This document shows positions 18,652 through 28,311 of a stretch of DNA of 52,687 nt, piece by piece (position 1 is the first letter of the stretch; each line of letters begins with the position of its first letter). The stretch lies in the NCBI GenBank assembly GCA_964575025.1, contig CAZNPV010000028.1:1-52687 (forward strand). Reading direction: 5' to 3'. This DNA is from JABMQB01 sp964575025. Lineage in GTDB: Bacteria; Bacteroidota; Bacteroidia; Bacteroidales; Prolixibacteraceae. Under the pieces are notes generated by a model. The model searched no databases. It was not told the DNA's origin and saw only the letters and a program-made list of their open reading frames with translations. Made by a program: the position numbers and the translations under genes.

Positions 18652-20079
18652 ATGAAGTATAGTATCTTTGGTCTGTTGCTTGCCGGTATTTTAATATGCT
18701 GTAGTCAGTCAAAACAAAAATCAGCCTCAGAGAATCCGACAGAAAAATCCGCTGAATTACTGAGTGATGAAGAATTGCTGGATTCGGTTCAATACCGTAC
18801 GTTTCAATATTTCTGGGATGGGGCAGAACCCAATTCCGGACTGGCACGTGAACGGTTTCATGTGGATAGGGTTTATCCACATAACGATAAACACATTGTA
18901 ACCACCGGAGGAGGGGGCTTTGGGCTGATGGCTCTCCTGGTAGGGATGGAACGAAATTTTATAACCCGGGAACAGGGATTCAAAAGGATCACAGGAATGG
19001 TTGATTTTCTAAAGGCTGCCGACCGGTTTCACGGTGTGTGGCCCCATTGGTTAAACGGAGAAACAGGAAAAGTCAAACCTTTCAGTACCTATGATGACGG
19101 CGGCGATATAGTGGAAACCGCTTTTCTTGTTCAGGGGTTGCTGACCGTCAAACAGTATTTCCTGAATGGCAATGCAGAAGAGAGAAAATTAGCCGCTGCC
19201 ATTGATACCCTTTGGCGTGAGGTGGAATGGGACTGGCATCAGAAAGGAGAAAAGGTTCTCTACTGGCACTGGTCTCCAAATTATGGATGGCGAATGAACC
19301 ATAAGATCACAGGGTATAACGAGTGCCTGATCGCTTATATCCTGGGTGCATCTTCCCCTACGCATCCGATTTCACCGGAAGCATATCATGATGGATGGGC
19401 TCAAAACGGAGACATAAAAGTGAATAATTCAACCTATGGCTATACCCTGACATTGAAACATCCTACCGATCCCGAAAAAGGAGGGCCCCTGTTCTGGGCC
19501 CATTATTCCTTTCTGGGACTGAATCCAACAAATCTTTCCGACCGGTATGCCAATTATTGGGACAACAATGTGGCCCACACAATGATTAACCGGGCCCACT
19601 GTATTGAAAATCCTTACAAACACAAAGGATATGGAGAGAATTGTTGGGGCCTTACTTCCTCTTATTCCGTTCCGGGGGCTGCCCAATATTTCAGAGGGAA
19701 TACCGATATAAAACCGGAACCCGATTCGTTATCGGTTGAAAGCGGCTATGCCGGTCATAAACCCAGCCTCGATCCGGGGATTATAACGCCAACGGCTGCC
19801 GTTTCTTCCATTCCATATGCACCCGAAGAGGTCATGCCCGTGATTCGTCATTTCTACGAAGATCTGGGGGATAAACTCTGGGGACCCTACGGATTTTACG
19901 ATGCCTTCAGTCAGGAATATAACTGGTGGCCGAAAAAATACCTTGCCATCGACCAGGGCCCCATGGTGGTAATGATTGAGAATTACCGAACAGGCTTGAT
20001 TTGGGATCTTTTTATGAAAAATCCGGAAATTCAACAGGGATTGATTAAATTGGGATTTTCTTATCAGGATGCGCTGTAA
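18652..20079 (+). CDS. GH144-type endo-beta-1,2-glucanase, lipoprotein
   Basis: About 475 aa from the ATG at 18652. Upstream in-frame codons from 18502 encode an unlikely leader, whereas MKYSIFGLLLAGILICCSQ is a lipoprotein signal; ATG at 18646 is a possible alternative. The body is the glycoamylase (Pfam PF10091) fold of GH144: FQYFWDGAEPNSGLARER, then YDDGGDIVET with Asp148, Asp152 and Glu155, and YNECLIAYILG with Glu224. Their spacing (0, +4, +7, +76) equals that of Asp135, Asp139, Glu142 and Glu211 as I recall them for the Chitinophaga enzyme. It cuts beta-1,2-glucan to short sophoro-oligosaccharides, as a lipoprotein in the periplasm or at the surface. First gene of a five-gene operon. 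Confidence 0.88.
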   Translation: MKYSIFGLLLAGILICCSQSKQKSASENPTEKSAELLSDEELLDSVQYRTFQYFWDGAEPNSGLARERFHVDRVYPHNDKHIVTTGGGGFGLMALLVGMERNFITREQGFKRITGMVDFLKAADRFHGVWPHWLNGETGKVKPFSTYDDGGDIVETAFLVQGLLTVKQYFLNGNAEERKLAAAIDTLWREVEWDWHQKGEKVLYWHWSPNYGWRMNHKITGYNECLIAYILGASSPTHPISPEAYHDGWAQNGDIKVNNSTYGYTLTLKHPTDPEKGGPLFWAHYSFLGLNPTNLSDRYANYWDNNVAHTMINRAHCIENPYKHKGYGENCWGLTSSYSVPGAAQYFRGNTDIKPEPDSLSVESGYAGHKPSLDPGIITPTAAVSSIPYAPEEVMPVIRHFYEDLGDKLWGPYGFYDAFSQEYNWWPKKYLAIDQGPMVVMIENYRTGLIWDLFMKNPEIQQGLIKLGFSYQDAL

Positions 20080-20162
20080 TAACGAAGAATAATACGTCAA
20101 TTGAATAGTTCTCGATGAGTATATCGAAACATATAAATGAGTCTTAAGGAACTAGTTAAAAA

Positions 20163-22559
20163 GTGGTCAAGCTTATACTTACATTCAATCTTTTATTCAT
20201 CCTGATTAACACGTGTTTTTCACAGGAAGTATATTTCTTTTCTGAAGGAACCGATGAAACATACTATAACCAGGGAATTGTTGATGTCAATAACCTGGGG
20301 GAAAGCACATTTATACATACTTATCCGCCGGGAGGAGCACAGTGGAACGATAAAATTCCCTGTTCCACTTTTGCTTACAAGGGAGCTACTTCCCTCAAGT
20401 TTTCCTATACTTCTTCCGAAAATGGAGACTGGAAAGCCAGTATTTACCGTAGTGACTGGAGTGCTGCGGATCTTACCCATACCGATTCCCTTTCTTTTTA
20501 CCTCTATTCTGAAAATGAATTTCCTGTAACTGCTTTACCTCTTTTAGCCGTTAAAACAATCCACCCTTATGGTTCAGGGGAAATAACTTCAACCTTCTAT
20601 CAGCTTTCTGATTATAACAACGACCTTAAAAAGGAAGAATGGAACCGGATTGTTATTCCTCTTGAGATTATTTTTGCCGAAAATGATCTGGACAGAGAGG
20701 CTGTTAAAGGAATCATATTTAATCAGTCAGAATTTAATAATACTTCCCGGGAGATACTTATCGATGAAATTGTTGCATTTAAAAGTGTTGATGTGATTCC
20801 CCCGGTTGAGAATTTTACAGCCAGCGGATACGACAGCCATGCGGAGTTGACCTGGGATCATCCTTTGCCCAACATGTCCTATCGGATATATGCTTCTTTT
20901 AACCAGGGATCGACCTTTGAAATACGGGAGGAAACATCTGAAAATTTCTACCTTGATTTTGTTCAGCCGGCCGAAAGAAATCGTTCTGTGATCTATAAGG
21001 TGGTTGCCGTTCATCAGGACAGTGAGTCGGAAAGCAGGGAACAGCCGGCTGAGATCAGGGATTTTACCGACGAAGAACTCCTGGACATGCTGCAACGATA
21101 TACTTTCCGTTATTTCTGGGATGGTGCCCACCAGGCGACGGGATTGGCGTTGGAACGTTCAAATGGAAATGGGCGCACGGTTGCTTCCGGGGCCACCGGA
21201 ATGGGGCTGATGGCTATGATTGCAGCCCATGAGCGGGAATATGAACCGTGTGAAGATATAAAAGACCGGATAGAAAGGATCCTGGGATTTCTCACAAACT
21301 GTGAACGACATCACGGAGCCTGGTCCCATTGGTATAATGCAGATACGTATCAAACCCAGCCTTTTTCGGAAATAGACGACGGGGGTGATATTGTTGAAAC
21401 ATCGTATGTAGCCCAGGGCTTGATCGCTCTGAAAAATTATTTCACCGGCGATGATTCAAAATCGGTTCAAATACGGCAAAAAGCCGATCAACTGTGGAAA
21501 GAAATCGATTGGGACTGGTACAGAAAGTACGGGGAATATGTATTGTACTGGCATTGGTCGCCGAATTACGAATTTCAGAAAAATATGAAAGTGAGGGGAT
21601 GGAACGAATGCCTGATAACTTACATCATGGCAGCAGCATCCCCAACTTACGGAGTTCCCAAAGAGGTGTACGAACAAGGGTGGGCACGCAGCGGAAGCAT
21701 GGTATACAAACGAACCTATTACAACCAGGAAATTACCCTTTCACCAAACTGGGGTGGCCCCCTGTTTTTTATTCATTATTCTCATTTGGGCATCAATCCG
21801 CACGGACTAAAAGATACCTATGCCGATTATTGGCAGGAGCATGTGAATACCGCAAAAATTCATTATGAGTACGCCAGAGCGAATCCTTTAAATCATACGA
21901 ATTACAGCGATAAATGCTGGGGACTGACGGCCAGCGATGATCCCTATGGGTATACCGCTCACCAGCCGATGAACAACGATAACGGAACGATTAGCCCCAC
22001 TGCGGCATTGTCAAGTTTTCCGTATACCCCCGAAGAATCATTGAAGGCTCTGAAATACTTCTACAGGGAACGGGGCGCAGACCTTTTCGGAAAATATGGA
22101 TTCTTTGATGCCTTCAATGATAACCTCAATTGGGTGAAGGAATCGTATATAGGCATAGACCAGGGACCCATTGTCGTTATGATTGAGAATTACCGGACAG
22201 GGCTTTTATGGGACATGGTGATGAAGGATCCGGATGTTCAGACCGGCCTCGATAAGTTGGGGTTTCAGTATGAAACTTCAACGGGTTCAGAGGAACATCC
22301 AAACAAAAAGCAATTCAGCGTTTATCCAAATCCGGCTATTCATACGTTTTATATCGATCTGATTCCTTCTTTTCAAAATAAAAAAATCACAATCATACTA
22401 TTCGGATTAGACGGAAAAACAGTTTTTCATAAAGAAACCAGATCTTCATCTTCCAGTGTAGAGGTAAATTGCGCTGAAATGGATAGCGGGTTTTATTTTA
22501 TCCATCTGTCAGACGGAGAAAAGGTATTTAATTCAAAGCTGCTGATTCAAAACCGATAA
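20163..22559 (+). CDS. Multidomain GH144-type glucanase with T9SS signal
   Basis: 798 aa, started at GTG 20163 because no in-frame ATG precedes the signal peptide (LILTFNLLFILINTCFS). Residues about 22-212 form a beta-sandwich that may bind carbohydrate, about 214-298 an Fn3-like domain, and about 300-715 the GH144 catalytic domain (FRYFWDGAHQATGLALER, IDDGGDIVET with Asp405, Asp409 and Glu412, and WNECLITYI with Glu482). The C-terminus from about 722 (FSVYPNPAIHTFYI) is a type A sorting domain of the type IX secretion system, so the enzyme should be released or displayed outside the cell. It probably makes the first cuts in the polymer, with the lipoprotein paralogue acting on products. GH43-like gene follows after 3 bp. 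Confidence 0.9.
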   Translation: MVKLILTFNLLFILINTCFSQEVYFFSEGTDETYYNQGIVDVNNLGESTFIHTYPPGGAQWNDKIPCSTFAYKGATSLKFSYTSSENGDWKASIYRSDWSAADLTHTDSLSFYLYSENEFPVTALPLLAVKTIHPYGSGEITSTFYQLSDYNNDLKKEEWNRIVIPLEIIFAENDLDREAVKGIIFNQSEFNNTSREILIDEIVAFKSVDVIPPVENFTASGYDSHAELTWDHPLPNMSYRIYASFNQGSTFEIREETSENFYLDFVQPAERNRSVIYKVVAVHQDSESESREQPAEIRDFTDEELLDMLQRYTFRYFWDGAHQATGLALERSNGNGRTVASGATGMGLMAMIAAHEREYEPCEDIKDRIERILGFLTNCERHHGAWSHWYNADTYQTQPFSEIDDGGDIVETSYVAQGLIALKNYFTGDDSKSVQIRQKADQLWKEIDWDWYRKYGEYVLYWHWSPNYEFQKNMKVRGWNECLITYIMAAASPTYGVPKEVYEQGWARSGSMVYKRTYYNQEITLSPNWGGPLFFIHYSHLGINPHGLKDTYADYWQEHVNTAKIHYEYARANPLNHTNYSDKCWGLTASDDPYGYTAHQPMNNDNGTISPTAALSSFPYTPEESLKALKYFYRERGADLFGKYGFFDAFNDNLNWVKESYIGIDQGPIVVMIENYRTGLLWDMVMKDPDVQTGLDKLGFQYETSTGSEEHPNKKQFSVYPNPAIHTFYIDLIPSFQNKKITIILFGLDGKTVFHKETRSSSSSVEVNCAEMDSGFYFIHLSDGEKVFNSKLLIQNR

Positions 22560-22562
22560 AAT

Positions 22563-24368
22563 ATGAAACGAGTATATTATAGACTTGCCTTAGCTCCCTT
22601 ATTCTTAAGCATCTCTATTCAGGGACAGGAATTGGTGCCCCAGACTTATTGCAATCCATTGGATATCGATTATACGTACATGGTTTATAATTCAGGCAGG
22701 AATATTTCATACCGTTCGGGAGCCGATCCGGCTGTTGTTGAATTCCGGGGTGAATATTATATGTTTGTTACGCGCTCTTTTGGATATTGGCATTCAACGG
22801 ATCTGATGAGTTGGAATTTTATCAAACCGGAGCAATGGTTTTTTGAAGGGTGCAATGCTCCTACGGCATTTAACTACAAGGATTCGATTCTTTATTTTGC
22901 CGGCGATCCGGCAGGGTATGGGAGCATTCTGTACACCGATGATCCGGAGAGCGGGAGATGGACTCCTACAGCATCGATAACCAACAATATCCAGGACTCG
23001 GAGTTGTTTATTGATGATGATGGAAGAACCTATCTTTATTGGGGGTCTTCCAATGTTCATCCCATCCGGGTTAAAGAGCTGAACAAAAACGACCGCATGC
23101 TGGAAACCGGAGTCAGAAAGGAGCTGATCAACCTGGTTGAGGAGGAACATGGCTGGGAACGATTTGGAGAGAACAATTTTCATCCGACCCTTAAGGAAGG
23201 ATATATGGAAGGGGCATCCATGACCAAACACAACGGGAAATACTATTTGCACTATGCAGCACCCGGAACACAGTTTAATGTGTATGGCGATGGCGTTTAT
23301 ATCGGGGAATCCCCGTTGGGGCCTTTTTCCTATATGAAAAACAACCCCATGAGTTTCAAACCAGGGGGGTTTACCAATGGGGCCGGACATGGGATTACCG
23401 TAAAACAAACCAATGGGCAGTATTGGCATTTTGCTACCATGGCATTGGCATCCAATTCCCATTGGGAGCGCCGTCTGTGCATGTTTCCGGTTTATTTTGA
23501 TGCCGAAGGCCTGATGTATTCAGATACCCATTATGGCGATTATCCACGATTCGGAGCCAACCATCCAACCCGGGCAGGTCAGCACTGCGGATGGATGTTG
23601 CTGTCATACAAAGGAAAAACCACGGTCTCATCATCAAAAATGCAAATCAGAAAAAGCACTTCAACCGATGACGAATACGATATCACAGAAATGCCGACGG
23701 AGAAAAACAACCACGGAGAGATTCTTTCTGAGGTGTTGACAGACGAAAACCCGAAATCCTTTTGGGTGGCCGATGCTAACAACGATCAGCAATGGGTCAG
23801 GATCGAAATGCAGAACCCCGGGAAGATTTATGCCTTTCAAGTGAATTACCACGACCATGAGTCAGCTATTTATACCCGTACCGAAGGTCTGCGCCACCGG
23901 TTTATTATCGAAGTTTCAGCCGATGGCAAAAACTGGCAACCCGCGGTTGACAGGCATAACAGCTATAAAGATTCCCCCAATGCTTATATGGTCCTCAATC
24001 AGCCGGTTATTGCGAAGTTTGTCCGCTATAAAAATGTAGAAGTACCCGGGCCAAACCTGGCTATGTCCGAAATCAGGGTTTTTGGTAAAGGCCTGGGTAA
24101 AAAACCAGCCAGGGTTAAAGACTTTACCGTAAAAAGGGAAACCGACCGGAGGGATGCATCTTTTTCCTGGAGTCCTGTAAAAGGAGCCCAGGGGTATAAT
24201 ATCCGTTGGGGTATTGCACCGGATAAATTATACCACTCCTGGTTGCTTTATGATGCCAGTGAACATTTTATGCGCTGTCTGGACCGCGACACACCGTATT
24301 ATTTTGCCATTGAGGCTTTCAGTGAAAACGGGATTTCTGAAAAATCAGATATTGTTCAAATCAGATAA
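22563..24368 (+). CDS. GH43-like glycosidase with discoidin and Fn3 domains
   Basis: 601 aa, signal peptide ending near residue 20. The first about 350 residues are a five-bladed propeller of the GH43/clan F type. Candidate catalytic residues are Asp55 in RSGADPAVVEF (base), Asp145 in IQDSELF (pKa modulator) and Glu216 in YMEGASM (acid). Residues about 375-510 form an F5/8 type C (discoidin)-like domain ending MSEIRVFG, and about 515-601 an Fn3 domain. The family mostly removes arabinose, xylose or galactose; its activity in a glucan operon is unknown and could mean a substituted polymer. It is translationally close to both neighbours (3 and 13 bp), so the association is real. Confidence 0.82.
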   Translation: MKRVYYRLALAPLFLSISIQGQELVPQTYCNPLDIDYTYMVYNSGRNISYRSGADPAVVEFRGEYYMFVTRSFGYWHSTDLMSWNFIKPEQWFFEGCNAPTAFNYKDSILYFAGDPAGYGSILYTDDPESGRWTPTASITNNIQDSELFIDDDGRTYLYWGSSNVHPIRVKELNKNDRMLETGVRKELINLVEEEHGWERFGENNFHPTLKEGYMEGASMTKHNGKYYLHYAAPGTQFNVYGDGVYIGESPLGPFSYMKNNPMSFKPGGFTNGAGHGITVKQTNGQYWHFATMALASNSHWERRLCMFPVYFDAEGLMYSDTHYGDYPRFGANHPTRAGQHCGWMLLSYKGKTTVSSSKMQIRKSTSTDDEYDITEMPTEKNNHGEILSEVLTDENPKSFWVADANNDQQWVRIEMQNPGKIYAFQVNYHDHESAIYTRTEGLRHRFIIEVSADGKNWQPAVDRHNSYKDSPNAYMVLNQPVIAKFVRYKNVEVPGPNLAMSEIRVFGKGLGKKPARVKDFTVKRETDRRDASFSWSPVKGAQGYNIRWGIAPDKLYHSWLLYDASEHFMRCLDRDTPYYFAIEAFSENGISEKSDIVQIR

Positions 24369-24381
24369 AAAATAATTAGGT

Positions 24382-26670
24382 ATGAGACTGAAAAAATTGC
24401 TTTTGATACCCATCATTGCTTTTGTTTCCTGCCAGGTCAACAACACCGGCACAGGCAATCCTGAAATGGATTCTTTAATTAACGATTTAATGGAGGAGAT
24501 GGTTCTTCAGGAGAAGATCGGGCAGTTAAACCTGGTAACCCAGGGTGGGGGCGTTCCTACCGGATCAGCAGTGAGCACCGATGTGGAAGAGAAGATCAGG
24601 GCCGGCAAAGTAGGGGGTATTTTTGGGGTTTATGGTCCGGAAAAAGGGAAGCAAACCCAGCAGTTGGCTGTAGAAGAGAGTCGCCTGGGCATTCCCCTGC
24701 TTTTCGGATCGGATGTGATTCATGGCTATAAAACCACCTTTCCTTTGCCTCTGGCATTGTCGTGTAGCTGGGATATGGAACTGATTGAACAAGCAGCCAG
24801 GATGGCTGCCACGGAAGCTACAGCCGACGGGATATGCTGGAATTTCTCACCCATGGTGGATATATCGCGTGATCCGCGTTGGGGACGGATCTCTGAAAGC
24901 AGTGGCGAAGATCCCTGCCTCGGGGCCCAAATAGCCCGTGCGATGGTAAAAGGCTATCAAAACGGCGATGTAAGCCGCTGTAATACCATGATGGCAACCG
25001 TCAAACACTTTGCTTTGTATGGAGCTTCGGAGGCAGGCCGTGATTACAATAGCGTGGATATGAGCCGGCTCCGGATGTATAACGAATATCTGCCGCCTTA
25101 CAAAGCAGCGGTAGAGGCCGGCGTGGGCTGTGTGATGTCTTCTTTTAACGATGTCGACGGAGTTCCGGCAACCGGGAATAAATGGCTGCTGACAACCCTC
25201 CTGAGAGACCGTTGGGGATTCGACGGATTCGTGGTCTCCGATTATACCTCAGTCAATGAAATGGTAGCCCATGGAATGGGTGATTTACAGGACGTCTCGG
25301 CTCTTGCTCTGAAAGCAGGACTGGATATGGATATGGTTGGGGAAGGATTTCTGACAACCCTTGAGAAATCATTAAACGAAGGAATCATAGCGGAAGAGGA
25401 TATCAACAGGGCCTGTCGCCGGATCCTGGAGGCCAAATACAAACTGGGACTTTTTGAAGATCCCTACCGTTATTTTGATCCTTCCCGTCCGGAAAAAGAT
25501 ATTCTGACCCCTGAGAACAGGCAGTTTGCAAGGGATGCAGCTGCCCGCTCTTTTGTGCTTCTAAAGAATGAAAATCAGGTATTGCCCCTGAATAAAGGGG
25601 GTACCGTTGCACTGGTAGGGCCCCTTGCCAACAGCCGGAACAATATGCTGGGTACCTGGGCCCCTACAGGAAATCCGGAATGGTCCGTTACCGTAATGGA
25701 GGGATTTAAAAATGTTATTGGGGACCATGTAAACATCCGGTATGCCAAAGGAGCCAATATCTCTGATGATCCGGACCTGGCAGCGAAAGTAAATGTTTTT
25801 GGTCCCCGGATTGAAATCGATGACCGGCCTCCGGAGAGCCTTCTGGAGGAGGCACTCCATGTTTCCCGGGATGCAGATGTCCTTGTTGCGGTGGTGGGTG
25901 AAGCCTCCGAAATGAGCGGTGAGTCGGCGAGCCGTGCCAATATTTCGCTTCCCGAAAGCCAGAAGAAACTGATCAGGGCTTTGGCAGAAACAGGAAAGCC
26001 CCTGGTGCTGGTACTGATGACAGGGCGTCCCCTGGTACTGAATGAAGAAACAGAACAGGCATCTGCCATACTCTTAACCTGGCATCCGGGTGTGGAGGCA
26101 GGAAACGCTGTTGCCGATATCTTGTTCGGCGATAAAATACCATCCGGAAAGCTATCGGTGACATTCCCGAGAAGTGTGGGACAAATACCAGTCTATTACC
26201 GGATGAAAAACACCGGCCGACCACAGGACGGAGATGCCTTTGTAAAGTTCAAATCGAACTACCTCGATCTGCCTAATTCACCGCTTTTCCCTTTTGGCTA
26301 CGGGTTGAGCTATACTTCTTTCAAATATAATAACATGGAATTGAGCAGTGAAACGATTGTACCGGGAGAGAATTTAAACGCATCCATAGAGATTACCAAT
26401 ACCGGCAACTTCGATGGAGAAGAAGTAGTTCAGCTTTATATCAGGGATATGGTTGCTTCGTTAACCCGGCCGCTGAAAGAACTCAAAGATTTCCGGAAAA
26501 TTTTTATTCCCAAAGGAGAAACCAAAAAGGTTGTTTTTACCCTGACGGAACAGGATTTGGGTTTCTATAATTTTGAAGGAGATCTTGTGACAGAACCCGG
26601 TGATTTTGAGATATTTATTGGAACTGATGCTGATAATGTAATTGTAAAAACATTTAACTTAAAAGAATGA
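24382..26670 (+). CDS. GH3 beta-glucosidase, BglX-like lipoprotein
   Basis: 762 aa. Lipobox FVSC gives lipidated Cys17. The (beta/alpha)8 domain includes KHFALYG (substrate binding) and nucleophile Asp287 in GFVVSDYTS. An alpha/beta sandwich domain follows, and a C-terminal Fn3-like domain from about residue 650 (GYGLSYTSFKYNN...). The length and order match periplasmic BglX-type enzymes. In known beta-1,2-glucan loci of Bacteroides a GH3 next to GH144 splits sophoro-oligosaccharides to glucose, and the same role is inferred here. Its stop overlaps the sulfatase start by 4 bp (ATGA), showing translational coupling. Confidence 0.92.
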   Translation: MRLKKLLLIPIIAFVSCQVNNTGTGNPEMDSLINDLMEEMVLQEKIGQLNLVTQGGGVPTGSAVSTDVEEKIRAGKVGGIFGVYGPEKGKQTQQLAVEESRLGIPLLFGSDVIHGYKTTFPLPLALSCSWDMELIEQAARMAATEATADGICWNFSPMVDISRDPRWGRISESSGEDPCLGAQIARAMVKGYQNGDVSRCNTMMATVKHFALYGASEAGRDYNSVDMSRLRMYNEYLPPYKAAVEAGVGCVMSSFNDVDGVPATGNKWLLTTLLRDRWGFDGFVVSDYTSVNEMVAHGMGDLQDVSALALKAGLDMDMVGEGFLTTLEKSLNEGIIAEEDINRACRRILEAKYKLGLFEDPYRYFDPSRPEKDILTPENRQFARDAAARSFVLLKNENQVLPLNKGGTVALVGPLANSRNNMLGTWAPTGNPEWSVTVMEGFKNVIGDHVNIRYAKGANISDDPDLAAKVNVFGPRIEIDDRPPESLLEEALHVSRDADVLVAVVGEASEMSGESASRANISLPESQKKLIRALAETGKPLVLVLMTGRPLVLNEETEQASAILLTWHPGVEAGNAVADILFGDKIPSGKLSVTFPRSVGQIPVYYRMKNTGRPQDGDAFVKFKSNYLDLPNSPLFPFGYGLSYTSFKYNNMELSSETIVPGENLNASIEITNTGNFDGEEVVQLYIRDMVASLTRPLKELKDFRKIFIPKGETKKVVFTLTEQDLGFYNFEGDLVTEPGDFEIFIGTDADNVIVKTFNLKE

Positions 26671-28265
26671 GGAAAATTGTCTTTTTATTTTTAATCTCCC
26701 TGGTTATTTTATCCTGCAGCAAGGAAGATAACCTAACCCGACCCAACATTGTGTTTATCATGAGCGATGACCATGCCTACCAGGCAATCAGCGCATACAG
26801 CGATAGGCTTATTCAGACACCCCATATTGACCGGTTGGCGCATGAGGGGATGCTGTTTACCAATGCCTGTGTGACCAACTCCATCTGTGCTCCTTCACGG
26901 GCGGTGATATTAACCGGGAAACATTCTCACCTGAACGGTAAAATCGATAATAATTTTCCATTTGATACAACCAATGTAACGTTTCCACAGCTTTTTCATG
27001 ATGCCGGTTATCAGACCGCTATGTTTGGTAAGCTTCATTTCGGGAACAATCCAAAAGGGGTCGATGAGTTTAAGATCCTTCCCGGTCAGGGTGATTATTA
27101 TAATCCGGAGTTTATCACCCATAATGGCGATACAACCGTGATGGGTTATGTCACCGATGTGATTACCGACCTTACGATCGACTGGTTTGAGAACAGCAGA
27201 GATAAGAGTAAACCTTTTATGCTTATGTACCTGCATAAGGCTCCTCACCGGGAATGGTTACCGGCTCCGGAGCATTACAGGGAATACACGAAAAAAACAT
27301 TTCCGGAGCCTGCTACCCTGTTTGATGAGTATGAAGGCAGGGAAGCTGCAGCCCAGGCAGAAATGAACCTGCGCAAACATATGACCGTTTCTGCTGACAA
27401 TAAAATATATCCGGAGGTTGCCGACCGGTTGGGTATTGAGGAACCCTCCGACTGGGGAAAACAGGTGTTTAACCAAAAGTATGCACGTTTTACGAAAGAA
27501 CAGAAAAAACAATGGGATGAGGTTTACCGTCCCATCAGTGAAGCTTTTGAAAAAGCGTATCCGGAAATGAATGACCGCGATTATATGCGCTGGAAATACC
27601 AGCGGTATATGCAGGATTACCTGGGGTGTATCGCCTCGGTAGATGAAAATGTTGGGCGCCTTCTCGACTATCTCGATGACAAAGGGCTGGCAGAAAATAC
27701 CATCGTGGTGTACACCTCTGACCAGGGATTCTACCTCGGGGAACATGGTTGGTTTGACAAACGATTTATTTACAATGAATCGTTTAAAACACCTTTATTG
27801 GTCCGCTGGCCCAAAAAAATTAAACCCGGTTCATCATCGGACGAAATGGTGCAAAACCTTGATTTTGCCCAAACCTTATTGGATGCAGCAGGACTCGAAA
27901 TACCCGGTGATATGCAGGGCACAAGTCTGATGCCTCTCCTTGAAGGCAATGAGGAAGCCTGGAACCGCGATGCCGTTTATTATCATTATTATGAATACCC
28001 CGGCTTCCATATGGTTAAACGACATTATGGAATGGTAACAAAAGAGTATAAACTGGTCCATTTTTATGACGACATCGATACCTGGGAACTGTACGACCGG
28101 AAAAAAGATCCGCTGGAACTCCACAACGAATATGATAACCCGGAATACAGCGGGGTTGTTGAAGAGCTGACAGCTAACCTTCAGGAATTACGAAAAAATT
28201 ACAAAGACTCGGAAGAGCTGGATCAGAAATTTATCGATAGGTATCAGAAGGCCGGTATACGGTAA
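26667..28265 (+). CDS. Sulfatase, family S1
   Basis: 532-aa lipoprotein (ILSC, Cys17). The S1 signature CAPSRAVILTGKH places Cys74 as the residue matured to formylglycine by an anaerobic or aerobic maturase. Metal ligands include Asp34-Asp35 (MSDDHAY) and the DQGFYLGEHGWFDKR region further on. The sequence resembles the sugar-sulfate esterases found in PULs for algal or host glycans. It is coupled to the GH3 gene by a 4-bp overlap and is the last gene of the hydrolase operon. A sulfatase in a GH144 operon is unexpected. It may act on sulfated side groups, or its substrate may differ from the classic one (some relatives act on phosphate esters). Confidence 0.92.
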   Translation: MRKIVFLFLISLVILSCSKEDNLTRPNIVFIMSDDHAYQAISAYSDRLIQTPHIDRLAHEGMLFTNACVTNSICAPSRAVILTGKHSHLNGKIDNNFPFDTTNVTFPQLFHDAGYQTAMFGKLHFGNNPKGVDEFKILPGQGDYYNPEFITHNGDTTVMGYVTDVITDLTIDWFENSRDKSKPFMLMYLHKAPHREWLPAPEHYREYTKKTFPEPATLFDEYEGREAAAQAEMNLRKHMTVSADNKIYPEVADRLGIEEPSDWGKQVFNQKYARFTKEQKKQWDEVYRPISEAFEKAYPEMNDRDYMRWKYQRYMQDYLGCIASVDENVGRLLDYLDDKGLAENTIVVYTSDQGFYLGEHGWFDKRFIYNESFKTPLLVRWPKKIKPGSSSDEMVQNLDFAQTLLDAAGLEIPGDMQGTSLMPLLEGNEEAWNRDAVYYHYYEYPGFHMVKRHYGMVTKEYKLVHFYDDIDTWELYDRKKDPLELHNEYDNPEYSGVVEELTANLQELRKNYKDSEELDQKFIDRYQKAGIR

Positions 28266-28311
28266 TTATCATGCTGATCTGTCTTCTTCAGAACGAAGCG
28301 TTTTCGGGAAA

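Noticed and set aside
22794..23462. 222-aa reading frame opposite the GH43-like gene
   Set aside because: Antisense shadow of the conserved catalytic domain.
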